A stretch of DNA of 64,000 bases from the NCBI GenBank assembly GCA_963920635.1, contig OY987304.1:31806365-31870364 (forward strand), given 5' to 3'. Of the stretch, positions 11,631 to 25,900 are shown piece by piece; the first letter of the stretch is position 1, and each line of letters begins with the position of its first letter. The notes under the pieces were generated by a model. That model searched no databases. It was not told where the DNA came from and was given only the letters and a program-made list of their open reading frames with translations. Both the position numbers and the translations under genes were made by a program. This stretch comes from Pseudeuparius sepicola (Eukaryota; Arthropoda; Insecta; Coleoptera; Anthribidae).

Positions 11631-12948
11631 GGGGAGAGAGTCGGGTAATATCGGCCACATTTCGAAAAATTGAAATAATTTTTATCAAAAAAATGATACA
11701 TTAACATATTTTTGCTTAAAATAAACTATACTCTTTGCAGAATAGAATACATAATAAAATTAAACAAAAAAACTTAAACAAAAACCCCAGTCCTTATAAA
11801 CAAAAATGGACCTCTTTTTGTAATTTTCTGAAAGCGTCGGGTAGTACCGGACATGAATTAATTCCCCTTACAAATGCCGCATTTATAATAAACCTGATGT
11901 TTTTCTGCCCCAGAACAATTTTTATGGGTCCAACCATGGCACTATAAAAAAACTAAAATCGAGCAACTCGTACACCGGGCGTAAACAAGAGCACGTGCGT
12001 CGAGATATTCGCCAGGGCCGCACTGAGGCACGACCTTTATTTAGTTTTAGTTTTGCAATTATTTACATCAAAATATTTCAGAAAAAAATTATTGGCCTAA
12101 TTAAAATGGTTCAAAACATCGATAAAATTATTTGTGGCAGTGTCTAAATAGCTGAAAACAACAAGATAAAACCGCATAACTACACTTTTGCGATCGAGTA
12201 CGTCCCTGTTGCCGAGTTGGGTGAAACTTTATAGCCTAACGACCAATCGCGGAACGACATTGAACACGTGGTTTTATTTATGCCAGGCGTACGGATTGCT
12301 CGATTTTAGTATAGATGCATTGTGCCTAATTTGCGACGTAGTCTTCACCACAGATGATACACTTCGTTGCTTCTTGTTGCTGTTCAGAGCACATGATCTT
12401 AGCTATATTTTTTGTCCTTTACATTTTTATTTTTTCTAATGTAATCCTCTAGTTGGTCAATTTTTCTTTTTCCTTTTGTGTTCTTGGGCATTTTTTAAAG
12501 TTAATATGAAAAAAAGAATGTTCAGTTAAAATTTCAGTGTGTCCGATATCACCCGAAATATGTGTGTCCGATACTACCCGAACAGCACCGTTGGAAAAAA
12601 GTGGCCAACTTATTTTTTACGACCCTCCGATAATTTCCATAAAACCATTTTTATATTCCAAAATTACCAACAAATGTTATATAATATGAACAATTTAAAA
12701 GAACTTAACGTTTATATAAAATATAGACTGGTAAATATTATGTCCGGGAAATTCGTTTTGGTCAAAAAAAATAAAAAATAAAGCACACGACGTGTACCAT
12801 TCAAAGCTCGGCCTCATACTGAACATATGTGTCTACGGCAATTCTAATAAAGCATTTTCTGACAAATTCGGAACGCCATCGATTAGGGAAATTGAGAAGA
12901 TGCTGTTGTCCGATACAACCCACTGTCCGATATTACCCGACTCTCCCC
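11631..12948. mobile_element. TA-flanked element with pogo-like remnant and subterminal motif array
   Basis: The ends GGGGAGAGAGTCGGGTAATATCGG (11631) and its complement (12925-12948, one GA unit shorter) are flanked by TA on both sides. A 16-bp motif related to GTCCGATAYYACCCGA occurs at both tips and internally at about 11838, 12541, 12567 and 12908. On the minus strand near 12385-12320 a short frame reads SEQQQEATKCIICGEDY, like the C-terminal Cys-rich tail of some pogo/Tigger-type transposases, and a basic stretch (KGKRKIDQLEDYIRKNKN) precedes it at 12493-12415. The transposase is otherwise destroyed. Family assignment is tentative. Confidence 0.6.
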
Positions 12949-13551
12949 TAATATAATATAATATAATGTTCATTTTAAACTGAAAAATGGGTAACTTCCG
13001 GTACTTCCAGTCAAACCGGATGTGTAATAATTTGACATGTGTCGCTATTTTCTTTGTCCTAGTGAACTACAAAGATATTTTTAATAACATTTTCCTCTAA
13101 AGTTAATTTTAAGCAGTTAGCTCATTTTTTATAAATGACATTGTAGAGCGGTTATCTCAGAAACTAGTGACAGTACGAAAATACTCCATAGAACAAAAGT
13201 TTCTCCAAATTACCCATTCTTTCAAATGCGCTACGCTCCAACGTTCCTAGGATCGAAAAGTTTCTTTGCACCGCTGCGCCCTCTATACGCCAATATCAAA
13301 ATGAACGCTTATCAGTTTCGAATAAAGCTCTCTTCACGTCCTAGCAAACGGCGTTTGCAGAATTAAAACATATATTTTTATTCCGGAGATATCGGCGACG
13401 GGAGTCCTTATTGGGACACCCTGTATATATATCACTTCAATCAGAAAAATTACCTCTTTCAAAATGTCCAAAAATATGCAGGGTGTTTATTATTAAAAAC
13501 AAAAAAAAACATTTTTTGAAGTTTCAGAGTAGGTAAAGATTCCGTACATAC

Positions 13552-13935
13552 CTAGAAAAGGGTTGAGTTCCTGTAATAAGCAGTCGGAATGAAACTTATG
13601 TTGGCATGGGAATAGATAAAACTGCCGAATCATAAGAGTAACATTACAAATTTCACAAGTATCTGCACTATTTATGAATGTATAATGATTCCTAAATGTC
13701 TGTATTTCATTTCGAACTTGTTCTGCCGATTTTGTTGCTTCCTCCATTTCGTCTTTCAAACTTTGGATATAACTATTGTATTCCTTTAATGAATTACATA
13801 TAGCCTCTTTGAAGTGATCTATTGTAACAAAATCTGAGAAAAATGGAAGAATATCTTCGATTTTCACCAAGTCGCATTGTTGCAAGAATTCCATTGCCAG
13901 CTGGATGTCATTTTTACCACTGACGACATGTTGAG
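13552..13935 (-). CDS. VPS18: VPS18 exon 9: end of helical repeat, coiled coil, start of RING
   Basis: Residues 767-894. It begins AQHVVSGKND, carries KIEDILPFFSDFVTIDHF (about 791-808), a charged helical stretch near 811-850 and the first RING ligands C860, C863, C877, H879/H882 and C885 (CEICN, then CQHKFHSDC). The exon ends CTAG|GTATGT in phase 1. The final Cys pair of the RING and the C-terminal tail must lie in a further exon, which I could not find between 1 and 13551. Confidence 0.93.
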
Positions 13936-16900
13936 CTACAAAATTGTCATGAAAAATCTTACGGTGAGTTAAGAAAACTTACCAATTTTTAGCCACAACT
14001 TCTTTCTAAGTTCCACGTCATTTTCTGGTGGCATATTAGCCATTCTTTTAGCTAACTCAATGTTGACATTTAATGCCAAATCAACAGCAGACTCCCATAA
14101 TCCTAACAACCCTGACAGTTGAACGCATGCTTCTGTCAGATTATTTTCGTGACATAGCCTCAAAGCAAAGTGAACATCATAGTTAACCTAAAAAATAAAT
14201 TTTGACTACTATTCACAGTCAACAGTTACTTATCGGTTATACCAAGCTTAACTCTTGGCCTTGACCATTTAGATACTCCATGAGTTTGTGATCATCATAT
14301 CTGGCATATAACGAGAACAAGTAATTGTGTATAGCTTTATCATTGTTTTTCAGTTTGTCAATGCAGAATTCCAGGTACCTTATAACCTCTAATGCATGCA
14401 GTTCTCCATTGCAAGAAACTAAAGCTGGTAAAAGCTTTATAGGGGCCAGTCGACGTCCCTGTTCAATCAACGTCTTAACCATGTGCTTTGGAACTTCCTG
14501 CATAAGCACCGGTGCAAACTGATAATACAATTCGTAATTTTTTTGACTTTTTAGGACATCTAGCGCTTCATGAAAACTGTTTTTGAAAATATGCTGACGT
14601 ATCAACTGCAAAAATATATAATTATTATTATTAATATTGGTTATTAGACTGCTATTAAAGTTTGTAACAATCCACTCCTAGAGAAAGGTGGGCCATCGGT
14701 TTCTGGCCAAGATACTTATAAACGTTGGCTGATATACAGGGTTGGGCGAAAGTCTGGAAAAAATCATATCTTTTTTCTAGTTTTTTTTTTCTTACAAAAC
14801 GCAAAAACAGGTAAATTTTCTTTCGCTATTCCCCATTTTTTAACAATAAAACAAAATTTTTTCCTTCAACCCTTTAGCTGGAAGCCACCCCTCCTTTTTT
14901 TTTTTCAAATGAGAACATATGGCTTGTGTGGGCTCGTTGAAAAGCTCGTGAAAAACTGAATACGAGTATACCATTTTTTTATTTTATTTATGCTGTTATT
15001 ACAAAATAAAAAACAAAATCTATATCGTAAAAAATTCCTGTGAATGAGTTATTATTTTACGTTGAAGGAATAAAAAACAAGCAAAGAGTGTTGGAGGCAA
15101 AAAAGTTACTCCTTTTTTTTGGTTAAGGAAACACGTAGTATTGTAGTAATTTTCTTGTAAATTGAATCGAAACGTCCACTTTAATAATTTGGTAGTGCCA
15201 AAGTGTTGTCATTAATAGCATTTGCTACGTTAAAATTACTGCCGAATAATTAAATTATTAAAGTAGACGTTTCGATTCAATTTACAAGAAAATTACTACA
15301 ATACTACGTGTTTCCTTAACCATACAAAAAAGGAGTAACTTTTTTTTGCCAACACTCTTTGCTTGTTTTTTATTCCTTCAACGTAAAATAATAACTCATT
15401 CGCAGGAATTTTTTACGATATAGATTTTGTTTTTTATTTGTAATAACAGCATAAATAAAATAAAAAAATGGTATACTCGTATTCAGTTCTTCACGAGCTT
15501 TTCAACGAGCCCACACAAGCCATATGTTCTCATTTGAAAAAAAAGGAGGGGTGGCTTCCAGCTAAAGGGTTGAAGGAAAAAATGTTTTATATTGCTAAAA
15601 AATGGAGAATAGCGAAAGAAAATTGACATGTTTTTGCGTTTTGTAAGAAAAAAACTAGAAAAAAGATATGATTTTTTTTCCAGACTTTCGCCCAACCCTG
15701 TATAGTAGTATATTACATAGCGAGAGTTGTAAATAGCTTATTACGCATGAGTGGAAAAGCTGCTCACGAGCCGCGCAGCGGCGAGTGCTGTAATTCCACG
15801 AGTATGTAATAAGCTTACAACTCGAGTTTTATACTATAATTTTTCTTCGACGAAAGAAAAACTATTATAATAGATAAACTCTGTATACTTCTGATTATCT
15901 GACAGGCAACAATTAGTATGTTGGTTGGTTGCTATGGTGGCGCGGATGCCGCGCTAACAAGGCACCCGTAATAATTGTGTTTCAATTAAGAACAGATATG
16001 TAATTTTTTTATTACGTGTCAGTCATTACGTGTCAGTGTTCGTAACAATGGACTTACTTATAACCTAAGCCATGAGTGCAGTTTGTCTGTATCACATACT
16101 CGCAAGTTTTATCACGGTTTATGCAGTTTAATCGTGCCTTTAAATAGTACTTCGATAAACCACAGCACCTACACCTTTCTGTGAGTACACTGAGTGAATA
16201 GTTTGCACTTTTTAAGTTGATCTTGAGCAGTGTATCAACTCGTATGCCCACGCGGTCCACCGCGTGTTTACAGTTTTTATATTAAAGTGGGCCCGGGTGC
16301 GGGCAGATTACACGAACGGCATATATTATTGAAATTTTACCTCGTAAAATGAAGACGTGTGACTGCTGCTCTAAGCCAACTGAGAAGCATCTCCTTCTGA
16401 CATGTGCAATCTGTCAAAAGAACTATAGTCATTCATGTGCTAGCTTATCTTCTTCGGAGGTTCGAATTATAAACTCTAAGAAATCGATTACTTGGAGCTG
16501 CCAAAACTGTGAAAAGTTAGGAAACGATATTGTTGGACTGAAAACGGTAATAGTATCGCTGCAACTTGAAATAAAGGATCTAAGAAATGGAATGGAGGCG
16601 CTGCGTACTACTGTTAACTCAGGTCCTCTGACTGACGGCACCGCTAAGTTATCCAATGAACAGTTGGAGGATGTTTTATTAGAATTACAGGATCGTCAAA
16701 GTAGAAGGAAGAACCTGGTAATTTTTGGTTTGAAAGAGCAACCTGCTGGCTTGCCACAGAATCAGAAGTCTGCGAACGAGCTGAGGCTGGTAAAAGAATT
16801 ATTGAGTTGCACTGACCCGGATCTCACCGTTGACATCAAGCGTGTTAGCCGTTTAGGCAAGACGAATATAAACAACCCAAGGCCACGTATATTAAAGATC

Positions 16901-19900
16901 ACTTTAAATGACGCTGATCATATCTACAAAATTTTACAAAAATCAAAAAACTTGCGATCGGGAGCTTTCGCAGGCGTATACATCTCATCCGACAAAACAC
17001 CCAAACAACTAGAGTACTATAGGTCGCTTAAAGAGTCACTTGAACAACGAAAACGCAATGGTGAGGAAAATATAGTAATTAAGTACGTTCGTGGTTTGCC
17101 CAAGATCGTTGCTTTAAACGCCTAATACCACCCTCTTACAGTCACATTGCGAATTGTTACTATCAAAATGTGCGAGGCCTGAACACAAAGACTCATGAGT
17201 TTTTAAACTCTGTTACTGGACATGAAATGGATATTGTTGCTTTGACTGAGACTTTTCTTCACTCGGGAGTGGCAGATTCGGAGTTATTTCCTAGTGATTA
17301 CATCGTGATGCATTGTGATAGAAGATTTGAAGAGTCTTGCAGACGTACTGGTGGTGGGGTCTTGTTGGCAGTAAGATCTGATTTGTTTAACACAGAGTGT
17401 TTAAATTTGAGTCCGATTATAGTTGAGCATGCCTCAATTGACGTTGTTGGATGTAAGATTAGCCTTAATGCTTTTACTGTGTGTATTTTTGTTATTTATA
17501 TACCTCCATCAACGCCTGCGGCAATCTATGAATCGTTCCTGGAGACTATCGCTCAGTTGGATTACTTACATATTAACACGATTGTTCTGGGTGATTTCAA
17601 TATCCCATCTTATGGTGTGGAGGCTCTAAATGATCAAAAATGTTACTTAATCCAAAATTTTTCTGATATGATGGGATTTAAACAATATAATAATGTTCCT
17701 AACATAAATGGTCGCTTTCTAGATTTAATATTTTCGTCTCATCCTTGCGAAGTGCATAAGGACATTGCACCCTATGTTACTGAAGATAAACACCATCCCG
17801 CTTTAAATTTCTCATTCATTTGTGCGTCAGTCGTAGGTAATAATCTTGGGATCGGAGCTAATATTAATACAGAATATAACTTCAGGAAAGCTGATTATGT
17901 ATTGCTTTATAATCTAATACTAGAAGCTGATTGGAAAAAGCTATACGATTGTACCTCTGTCAATGATGCGTGTGAAGCCCTTTATGACACATTAAGAAAT
18001 CTCTTCAATATCCGTGTTCCCCGGAAAGTTAATAGACGCCGACGTTTCCCGCCCTGGTTTTCTTCCTTAATAATTAATAATATATTCGAAAAAGAAAGAG
18101 CTTATAAAAATTACAAGAAATTCAAGACTAACTGCAATTTAAATAGGTACCAGTGCTTACGAAGAATCATAAAACAACAAATTAATGACGCATATAAAAA
18201 TTATGTCACTGAGTGCGAAAACAGAATTCAGAATGATCCTTCAGTGTTTTGGTCATTTGTACAGAGCAAACGTGGTCAATCAAGAATCCCTGGCACAATG
18301 AAAAATGGCGCCACTACTCTGAACAGATCACAGGACATTGTGGACGCCTTTGCGCATTATTTTCAAAGTGTCTATAGTACATCGAGTAATGATTTTCAAG
18401 TAAATAATACTATACCTCTATCACATGACTGCATTAGCATTGGTAAAATTTCGCCTACACACATTACCAATGCGAGTAAGAAACTAAAAAAACAAATTAA
18501 CTCAAGGCGTTGATGGAGTTCCCAGCTTCCTGATTAAGGATTGTATATTTGCACTTGCTGACCCTATTTGCTTTCTTTTCAATTTAATAATACAAACTTA
18601 TACTTTCCCTGACATGTGGAAAGTTGCTAAGCTGATACCAGTATTTAAGAGTGGGGACAGCTCTGCTGTTGGAAACTATAGACCAATATCCATTTTGTGT
18701 AATTTCTCTAAACTTTTTGAAATTGTTGTGCATAGCAAGCTGTTCCCACCTTTGGCGCATAAATTTAACTTTGGCCAGCACGGCTTCTTACCAAATAAAT
18801 CGTGTGTAACCAACTTGGCGACATTGACCCAGGATTTAGCAGTTGCCATTGATTCAGGAAGGCAAGTAGACGTCATGTATCTGGATTTCCAAAAGGCATT
18901 TGATCAAGTAGATCATTATGTGTTGTTAAATAAAGTACAGCAATTTGGAGTCCATGACAGTGTCATTAGCCTTGTGAGATCATATCTTTTAGACCGAAAA
19001 CAATTCGTTGAGGTGGAAGGATTTAAATCCTTTTTGTTTCCGTCTACCTCTGGTGTACCACAGGGCTCAAATCTGGGGCCCCTACTATTTTTACTATTTA
19101 TTAATGATATTCTTGATTATATTGATTGCCCCAGATTGATGTATGCAGATGATATAAAAATTTATAATGTTGTTAACACTGTGGCTGATTGTGAGTCCCT
19201 TCAAAATGAATTACTGAGAATTACTCACTGGTGTCTAACTAACCGACTGAAACTCAATAACTCAAAATGTAAGGTAATATCGTTATCAAAAAAGAAAAAC
19301 CCTCTTTACTATGACTACAACATGGATGGTGTTAAATTGGAAAGAACAACTAAAATGAAAGATCTAGGAGTTATATTTGACCATAAGTTCTCATTTTTGC
19401 CTCAGGTGGAAACACTGATATCACACACTTCAAAAACGTTGGGTTTTGTTATTAGAAACAGCCGTCATTTTACTAATGTTAAAACAATGAAGTTGCTTTT
19501 CTACTCGCTTATTAGATCAAGGTTAGAATATCTTCTGGAATCATCTCTTAGTAGTAGAAGAGACTTTCAGTCGGTGGTTTTCTTATATAACCTCTTAAAC
19601 AATAGAATAAACTGCCCTGAACTTCTTAGTCAAGTTAATTTTAATGTTCCCCGCTTGAAGGCTAGAGCGAAACCTACGTTTTATATAAATACAGCACGCA
19701 CAAATGTTTCCTCCCAGTCTCCAATAAGCTATATGTGTCAGAATTTTAATATGATCTCTTCCCATTGTGATGTACATTGTACTTCCATTCGAGCCATAGC
19801 TGAAAAAATTCTTAACAGAATAGACATCCAGTGAGTTGCAATTAGAAGTTTGTTAATATGTATTTAGTCATACTATATATCTTACTATATATTAATATTG

Positions 19901-22900
19901 ATATCACTTGTAATTTAAATTTGGTATGTAAAGTTTATTATTTTAGGTGTGTTTCCTGTAATTGGGTGGTAAACCTGTTGGAAATATATGGCTTTATTAT
20001 TATTATTATTATTACTTAATAGGTATGTTACTAGTATAGGAGTAGAGAAAATATATTTTAAAGTGTGTCCCCAAGTTGAGATAACTACACGTGTACAGGG
20101 TAATTCACGAAAGAATCAGTCTGTAACTTTTTTACTTAATACAACAGTTATAAAAGATATTCCTGTAAGTCTAATAAGGGTATCAGGGATGATGTTATAC
20201 AGGTCAAAGTACCAGCCAAACTTGTCTTTTTTAATGGACTAAACTTTTGAACTTTCCGACAATCACTATTTCAAAAATGTCACAAATGATGATATGCATT
20301 AAGGTCGAACTTTAACGTATTTTAAATTTGATGTAATTTGTTTACTAAATGAACAGGTTGTATGTCAAATTTAGAATATGCGAAAATGTAGCTACATTTA
20401 AAAGGTGAATGCTCCTTGGTATTTGTGTCATCTTTTTCTATACAAAGCATACCTGCAAATGTTTCATTTTCGAAATAATCCAAACAGCTGGAGCAAATAG
20501 ATATCATCTATATATCGGTGGATTCAGGATGATAATATTTCAATTCATACAAATGTTACAGGCTGCAAATCCTAGGTGAATCACCCATTACAAGGTGAGC
20601 CATCCAACAGGAATACCTTTTAACTTTTTAATTTTTTGTTAGTTTTATACAGCTGTATCAAACTTTCTACGGGGTGTTCCAGTGGCATACTAAGACACGG
20701 TATATGATTTTTTAATCAGATATAGACGAAAACATTATCTTTTTAGAAGCTTTTATTTAACTTGCCTTGTTAGTATGTATGAATGTATGTATGAATGTAT
20801 GTATGAATGTATGTATGAATGTATGTATGAATGTATGTATGAATGTATGTATGAATGTATGTATGTATGTATGTGTGGGTCGAATCTTGCAAGCTGAATT
20901 AGAACTACTTCTTGACATCCGATTGAGCTAAAATTTTGCTTACACCTTTAGTTCTGGTGACAATACAATATGCAATACTCCATATTGTGATAATTTCAAA
21001 ATGGACGCCGCCACAAGATGGCGGATGATGTATTTTTTGTCAACTCCCTTAATAAGGGTATCAAATGAAAGGACTTGAAGAGTAGAAAACGATAAAGTTA
21101 GTGACATCACACTAAATTCAATATGGCCGCCGCTCTAAGATGGCGGATTACATTTTTGTTTTCAATCCCCTTAATATGGGTATCAAATGAAAGGGCTTGA
21201 AGAGTAGAAAACGATAAAGTTAGTGACATTACACTAAATTCAATATGGCCGCCGCTTCAAGGTGGCGAATTAACATTTTCTTTTCAACAACCTTAATCAA
21301 ATGAAAGGGCTTGAAGAGTAAGAAACGATAGAGTTAGTGACATCACAGTAAATTCAATATGGCCGCCGCTCCAAGAGGGCGGATTACATTTTCATTTCAA
21401 CTTCCTTAATATGGGTACAAATGAAAGGGCTTGAAGAGTAGAAAAGCAAAAAGTTAGAAACATCACACTAAATTCAATATGGCCGTAGCTCCAAGATGGC
21501 TATACATTTTTCATTTGGATATGATAGTAAAAGTCCCCAATAAATTGTGGAAGGTAATATTGTACAGTGACTACAGAGTCATTTAATATTGTCTATGTTA
21601 AAATAGGACGTACTGAAGTTGTCCAAGTCTAAGTTTTTTTATACACATCAGCTCTTCCCGCAGTCTCTTTTTGTAGTTATTTTGTTTACCTATGACGGAC
21701 GCCTTATCAAAATTAAAGTCATGTGTTGTTTTCACGCAGTGGCATTTTTGAAAAATGCCCGAGATAATTTGTATGTTCATAAGTTCTTCATTTTAAATAT
21801 CTATCTGTCTTACTTATATCATAATTTTTTCTTCCAGATTACCAAGGAATGTTGCTGTTGATAATATAATTGTAGGTATGCCAGTTAAAATGAGCAAGAA
21901 CATTGTTAACACTTTTGTCTTTTCTATAAAAGCAAAAAAGAGTCTGCTCATAAATTTCAACAAAGTCTAGGAAGATTTTGCACATAGGCTGAAACCTATA
22001 GCTACAGTTTGTTCAGCGAATGTTCGGCCCTACATCACAACTCTTGTCCTTGTCTGGTTCGTGAATATACGACCGATATGGTAGTAAGAATATGTCCTAC
22101 ATGCAATCTATTAATTTTCAGGGGAGGGGGGGTAAAGTAGAAAGAATTTTAGAAAATTTTACCTGTTCAAAATCCTTATTTACTATTGTCAACTTTATTA
22201 AATTGTCTTTATCTCCGTGGGAAGCCATTAGTTCACATATAGTTCCCTTATTATTCCGAACACAATCTGACACCTCTTGCAGAGCTAAAAATGTTTCAAA
22301 TTCTTTCTGTATATCGGCATACGCGGCACTTTGTTCCATGCCTTCCAACCTTTTCTCCTCTAACTTATTCAAATAGAGTTCTACCACCCAAATCACAATC
22401 ATCGATATCTGTGTTTTATCTGTAGGCTTCAGGGTATCAAGTTTATTCCTCAGAAATATTTTTAATGCGTCTGACTGCCCCGCTTCGATAAACTTCAAAC
22501 AGATCTCTTCAAAGCTCGATTGGGTCTCGGCATATCTTTCTGCACTTAGATTATACAAACCATTGTTAAATAGCATATCTGCTTCTTTTATCAATACTTG
22601 GTTGTAACATGCCTCGTTACCTCTGGAATATTTTTTCGCAAGTTCAAACTCTTGGTTTTCACAAAAAATTGACCAAACATTTCGTTCTTCTCTGGTAACC
22701 TTGAATCTAAACACTGCATTTTCTGCTATAGCCCAAATTTCACCTGTTCGATTATCTTTATTAATACTTATTAATTTTCCGAAGGCTTCATTATAATTGT
22801 CTTCATACACTACTTCACGATTCAGAAGACACATTCCTTTTATCGAATCGGTATAGGCAAGTAAAATGTGAAATTGAGTTAAAGCTATCGTAATAGGATA

Positions 22901-25900
22901 CTTTTGAGAGCTATTACTATCATACAAAGGTTTAGGATAAGGTATAAGTCGGCATTTTGACTTAAGTGAAGATATATTTTCGTTTAATGATGAGTCCAGC
23001 TAAAAAACAACAAAATGGGACGGTGGTTAAAAATTACATGATCAGGTCTCACCTGGCCATAGTAGACCCCTTTCTCAGTTATCCAAGCAAAAGTGTTTGG
23101 TGTAGTTAAATTTTCAGACCAAAATTGTAATTTTGAATTTGGTAAGTTACCCTCACCCTCTAAAAAAGAATTAGGGTTTCTTTAAATGGCAACATTTATT
23201 TATATTTAAACATAAAGCAGTATGCAGATAATGAGCCCTTTTCACACTATTTTTTTATAAGTGCATCATGAAGCATGTTGAAATAAAGTCCAAAAATTTT
23301 TTTCTGATTTTTTGTGACCGGGAAAGACACTAATATTAAATATTATGGTCAAATTTTCTAGAAAGTGACGTCATGCCCCAAAACGCCGATTGCTTCTATT
23401 TTAGCATTATTGCCAACGTCCTGCAACTATATCTGGTTCTCATGTTCTTGCGCTGCCAAACAAATTCCATATTCCAAATTGGAATGAATGACAAACAGCT
23501 GACTGCATATTGGAAATATCGATCAAAATTTTGACAACAAGGCAAATTGGGGCGTACTCTCATTGATCCAAAATGTTTCGGGATATAAAAATATTGTTGC
23601 AACTTTATTGTCCATTACAAAATTGTGTGTTACCTTCATGGAAAATCTGAATCTACTACATGAAATGACTGAATATGTTCTCCCTTTTTAACCGTACAAA
23701 TTGCCTAACTTTAACCTAGTGAAAAGGCCCTAGTTATAGTCCAGTGTCTAGAGACATCGAAAGCGCATTTTGACCATAACACTTGGATTAATGTTGGAAT
23801 TTGTTCAGAATAATGTGTACAACAGCATATGTGAATTCATACTAAATCCGTGTGCTCCTAACAAAATTATTAACAATTTAAGATAAAAAATAGCCGTTTT
23901 CCAATTATTATTCAGTACATTTTCTTAAATTACCCATCAGGATGACTTCCTAAGGCAAAAATGTCTGGAATGCAATTTGTTTGCAATGAAAATAGCTACA
24001 AAATGGCGCTAGTCTGGTTGCTATAAATGCAATCATTAACTTTCAAAATTGAAATACTGCAATCTTTACACGAAAAATTAGAATTATTTTTAAGTTGCTG
24101 TGAACATTTAAATAATTGATAAAAACTAAGCAAAACTCATGCAAAATATACTTCAAACTAATTGCAATAAGCACCCCTAACGAGGTTTAACGAGGTTTTA
24201 TACATCTAGCACGCCTAAAATGTTGGACTTTTGGCACAATACAATAGAAGCTTTGCAGACTATTGGGATTGTTCGTAAATATATTGCAAGATGTTAGGGA
24301 TTTAATACTTTCTGCAAAATTCGATTTCGTTTATATTTTTGCTGCAATTTTGATGATGTTTTATACAGGTGGATAGTTTTAAAAATTTTTTAAAGTTTGC
24401 TACTTGCGTATTTGTATCAAACATCAAGATATAATATAAAATAAATGCAAAAGAAACCAGGCGCGTGCCCAAAAACCAATACCTGGCACCCTCCCAGCTA
24501 ACGAATATTCAATTTTTGTGCTTATAGTTCAGTATTAACTACTAGGAAAATCGAAAATAAATTTACTTACTACAATTACCAAAGCATTTTGTCCCATATG
24601 CCACAAGCCATTTCTTTTAAATTTACTTATTTTAATTTTAAAGAAATCATAGGTAATGGTTTAATATAATAATACAGGATGGTTGATTTTCAATATATTC
24701 GCCTATAAATAAAATTTTATTCTATAATAATTAAGATTTTATTTTGATCCACATCATTGTCATTGTTATTGTTTAGTAGGCTAAAACTTTTTTTAGACAA
24801 TAGAAACTGTTACCCTGTCCAATGTCTATTTACTTATGCCCCAACTATAATTTGCAGGAGATGCAGAATAACCCCACATACCTCAGAACCCCGAGTACGG
24901 ATATTCAATACCACAGCTTTTACAGAGTGTCTACAGTTTAGATGCAAATATTGCAAAAATCTGACTTTCTCGAGTGGCAAAAGGGTACCTAAATTTCAAA
25001 AAATTATATACCAAAGTGTAGAACTCTTTGAGTCCTATGTTCTAAACTAAAATGTTTAAGAATAGGTCAACTGTTAAAAAATAATAAAATTGTGTCGAGT
25101 TCAAGGTTAAAATGATATATACTCTCTATTCTAGAAACCATTTTTTTAAATTGCTGTATATTTGTTTGATTTTAAAAATATAGTATAACCACTTTCGTAA
25201 AAAAAAAACAGTGCTTCAGGGTTAAAATCGACAAAACTAAAAAAAGTGGAAAATTGCGTGGTTTCTTGGAGATTTTAAGCACTGGTCTATCTAGTTTACA
25301 CTCCGCATGCGGAGTGCGCGTTGCACAGTGTGCACCGATCACTTGTGTATGATTGAATGGAGCAGTTCTATCTGATGTGCATTCCGCATGCATCTATAAA
25401 CCGTCCGTTGTCTGTGGACATTCCAATTGAATTTTAGGCCTTTTCACCAAACTGTCTTCATTTTCTCTTCATGTTCATAAATTTACACATCACTCCTTTC
25501 ACATAGTATTTAAGGGGGGCTTTCATGTAAAATTTTTTGATGTAAATCTCCCCTGCAAAGTTATTTCAGCCTTAAGAGACACATACAATTTGGTTTTTAT
25601 TTTTTTCTCAAAAACGGATACACCTACACATTAATGTCTACCTACTTATACAGGGTGTAAATGAATAAGTGCAAAAAAATTCAAGGGGTGAATCTTTGAG
25701 TGATTGTAAGACCAAAAGTCTATATAAACATAGGTCCGCTAATGCTTCGTTTTCAAAATACAGGGTGTCAAACATTTTTTAATAATTAATAAAACAAAAA
25801 TTTTTTATAGCTAGCATTACTGTTTATAGCAATTTTTAAGGCTAGAATAAACTATTAATATGGAAAAAATATCGGGTATACCCTAGTTTTTGTTAATTGG

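Larger units (their letters stand above)
6904..13423. mobile_element. Long-TIR, TA-flanked DNA transposon carrying later insertions
   Basis: The left end CAGGGTGTCCCAATAAGGAC (6904) is matched by its complement ending at 13423, and both ends are bordered by TA. The inverted arms continue inward: left 6904-7052 plus 10819 to about 11135, right 13423 back to about 12967. The left arm is interrupted by the gypsy element at 7053-10818, and the intact right arm shows what the uninterrupted arm looked like. No transposase of its own is visible between the arms. TA target and ends suggest a non-autonomous Tc1/mariner-superfamily element. Confidence 0.75.
16349..20015 (+). mobile_element. Non-LTR retrotransposon (Jockey/CR1-like LINE), inactivated
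   Basis: Two open frames in the usual LINE order, ORF1 with a zinc-finger N-terminus and ORF2 with apurinic-type endonuclease then reverse transcriptase, are followed by a 3' tail ending in a TTA microsatellite (about 19991-20015). ORF2 is broken by a frameshift and its C-terminus is deleted. It is transcribed opposite to VPS18, within intron 6. The clade (Jockey or CR1 group) is judged from motifs only. Confidence 0.88.

Noticed and set aside
1..13551. Missing VPS18 C-terminal exon with the second RING Cys pair
   Set aside because: A CIICGE-coding stretch at about 12340 on the minus strand lies inside the TA-flanked 11631-12948 element, is followed at once by a stop, and fits a transposase tail better than VPS18.
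14325..14522. Plus-strand 65-codon open frame
   Set aside because: Antisense shadow of VPS18 exon 7.
20773..21512. CRISPR-like spacing of repeats
   Set aside because: The repeats are contiguous tandem units without unique spacers in an intron-bearing animal gene.
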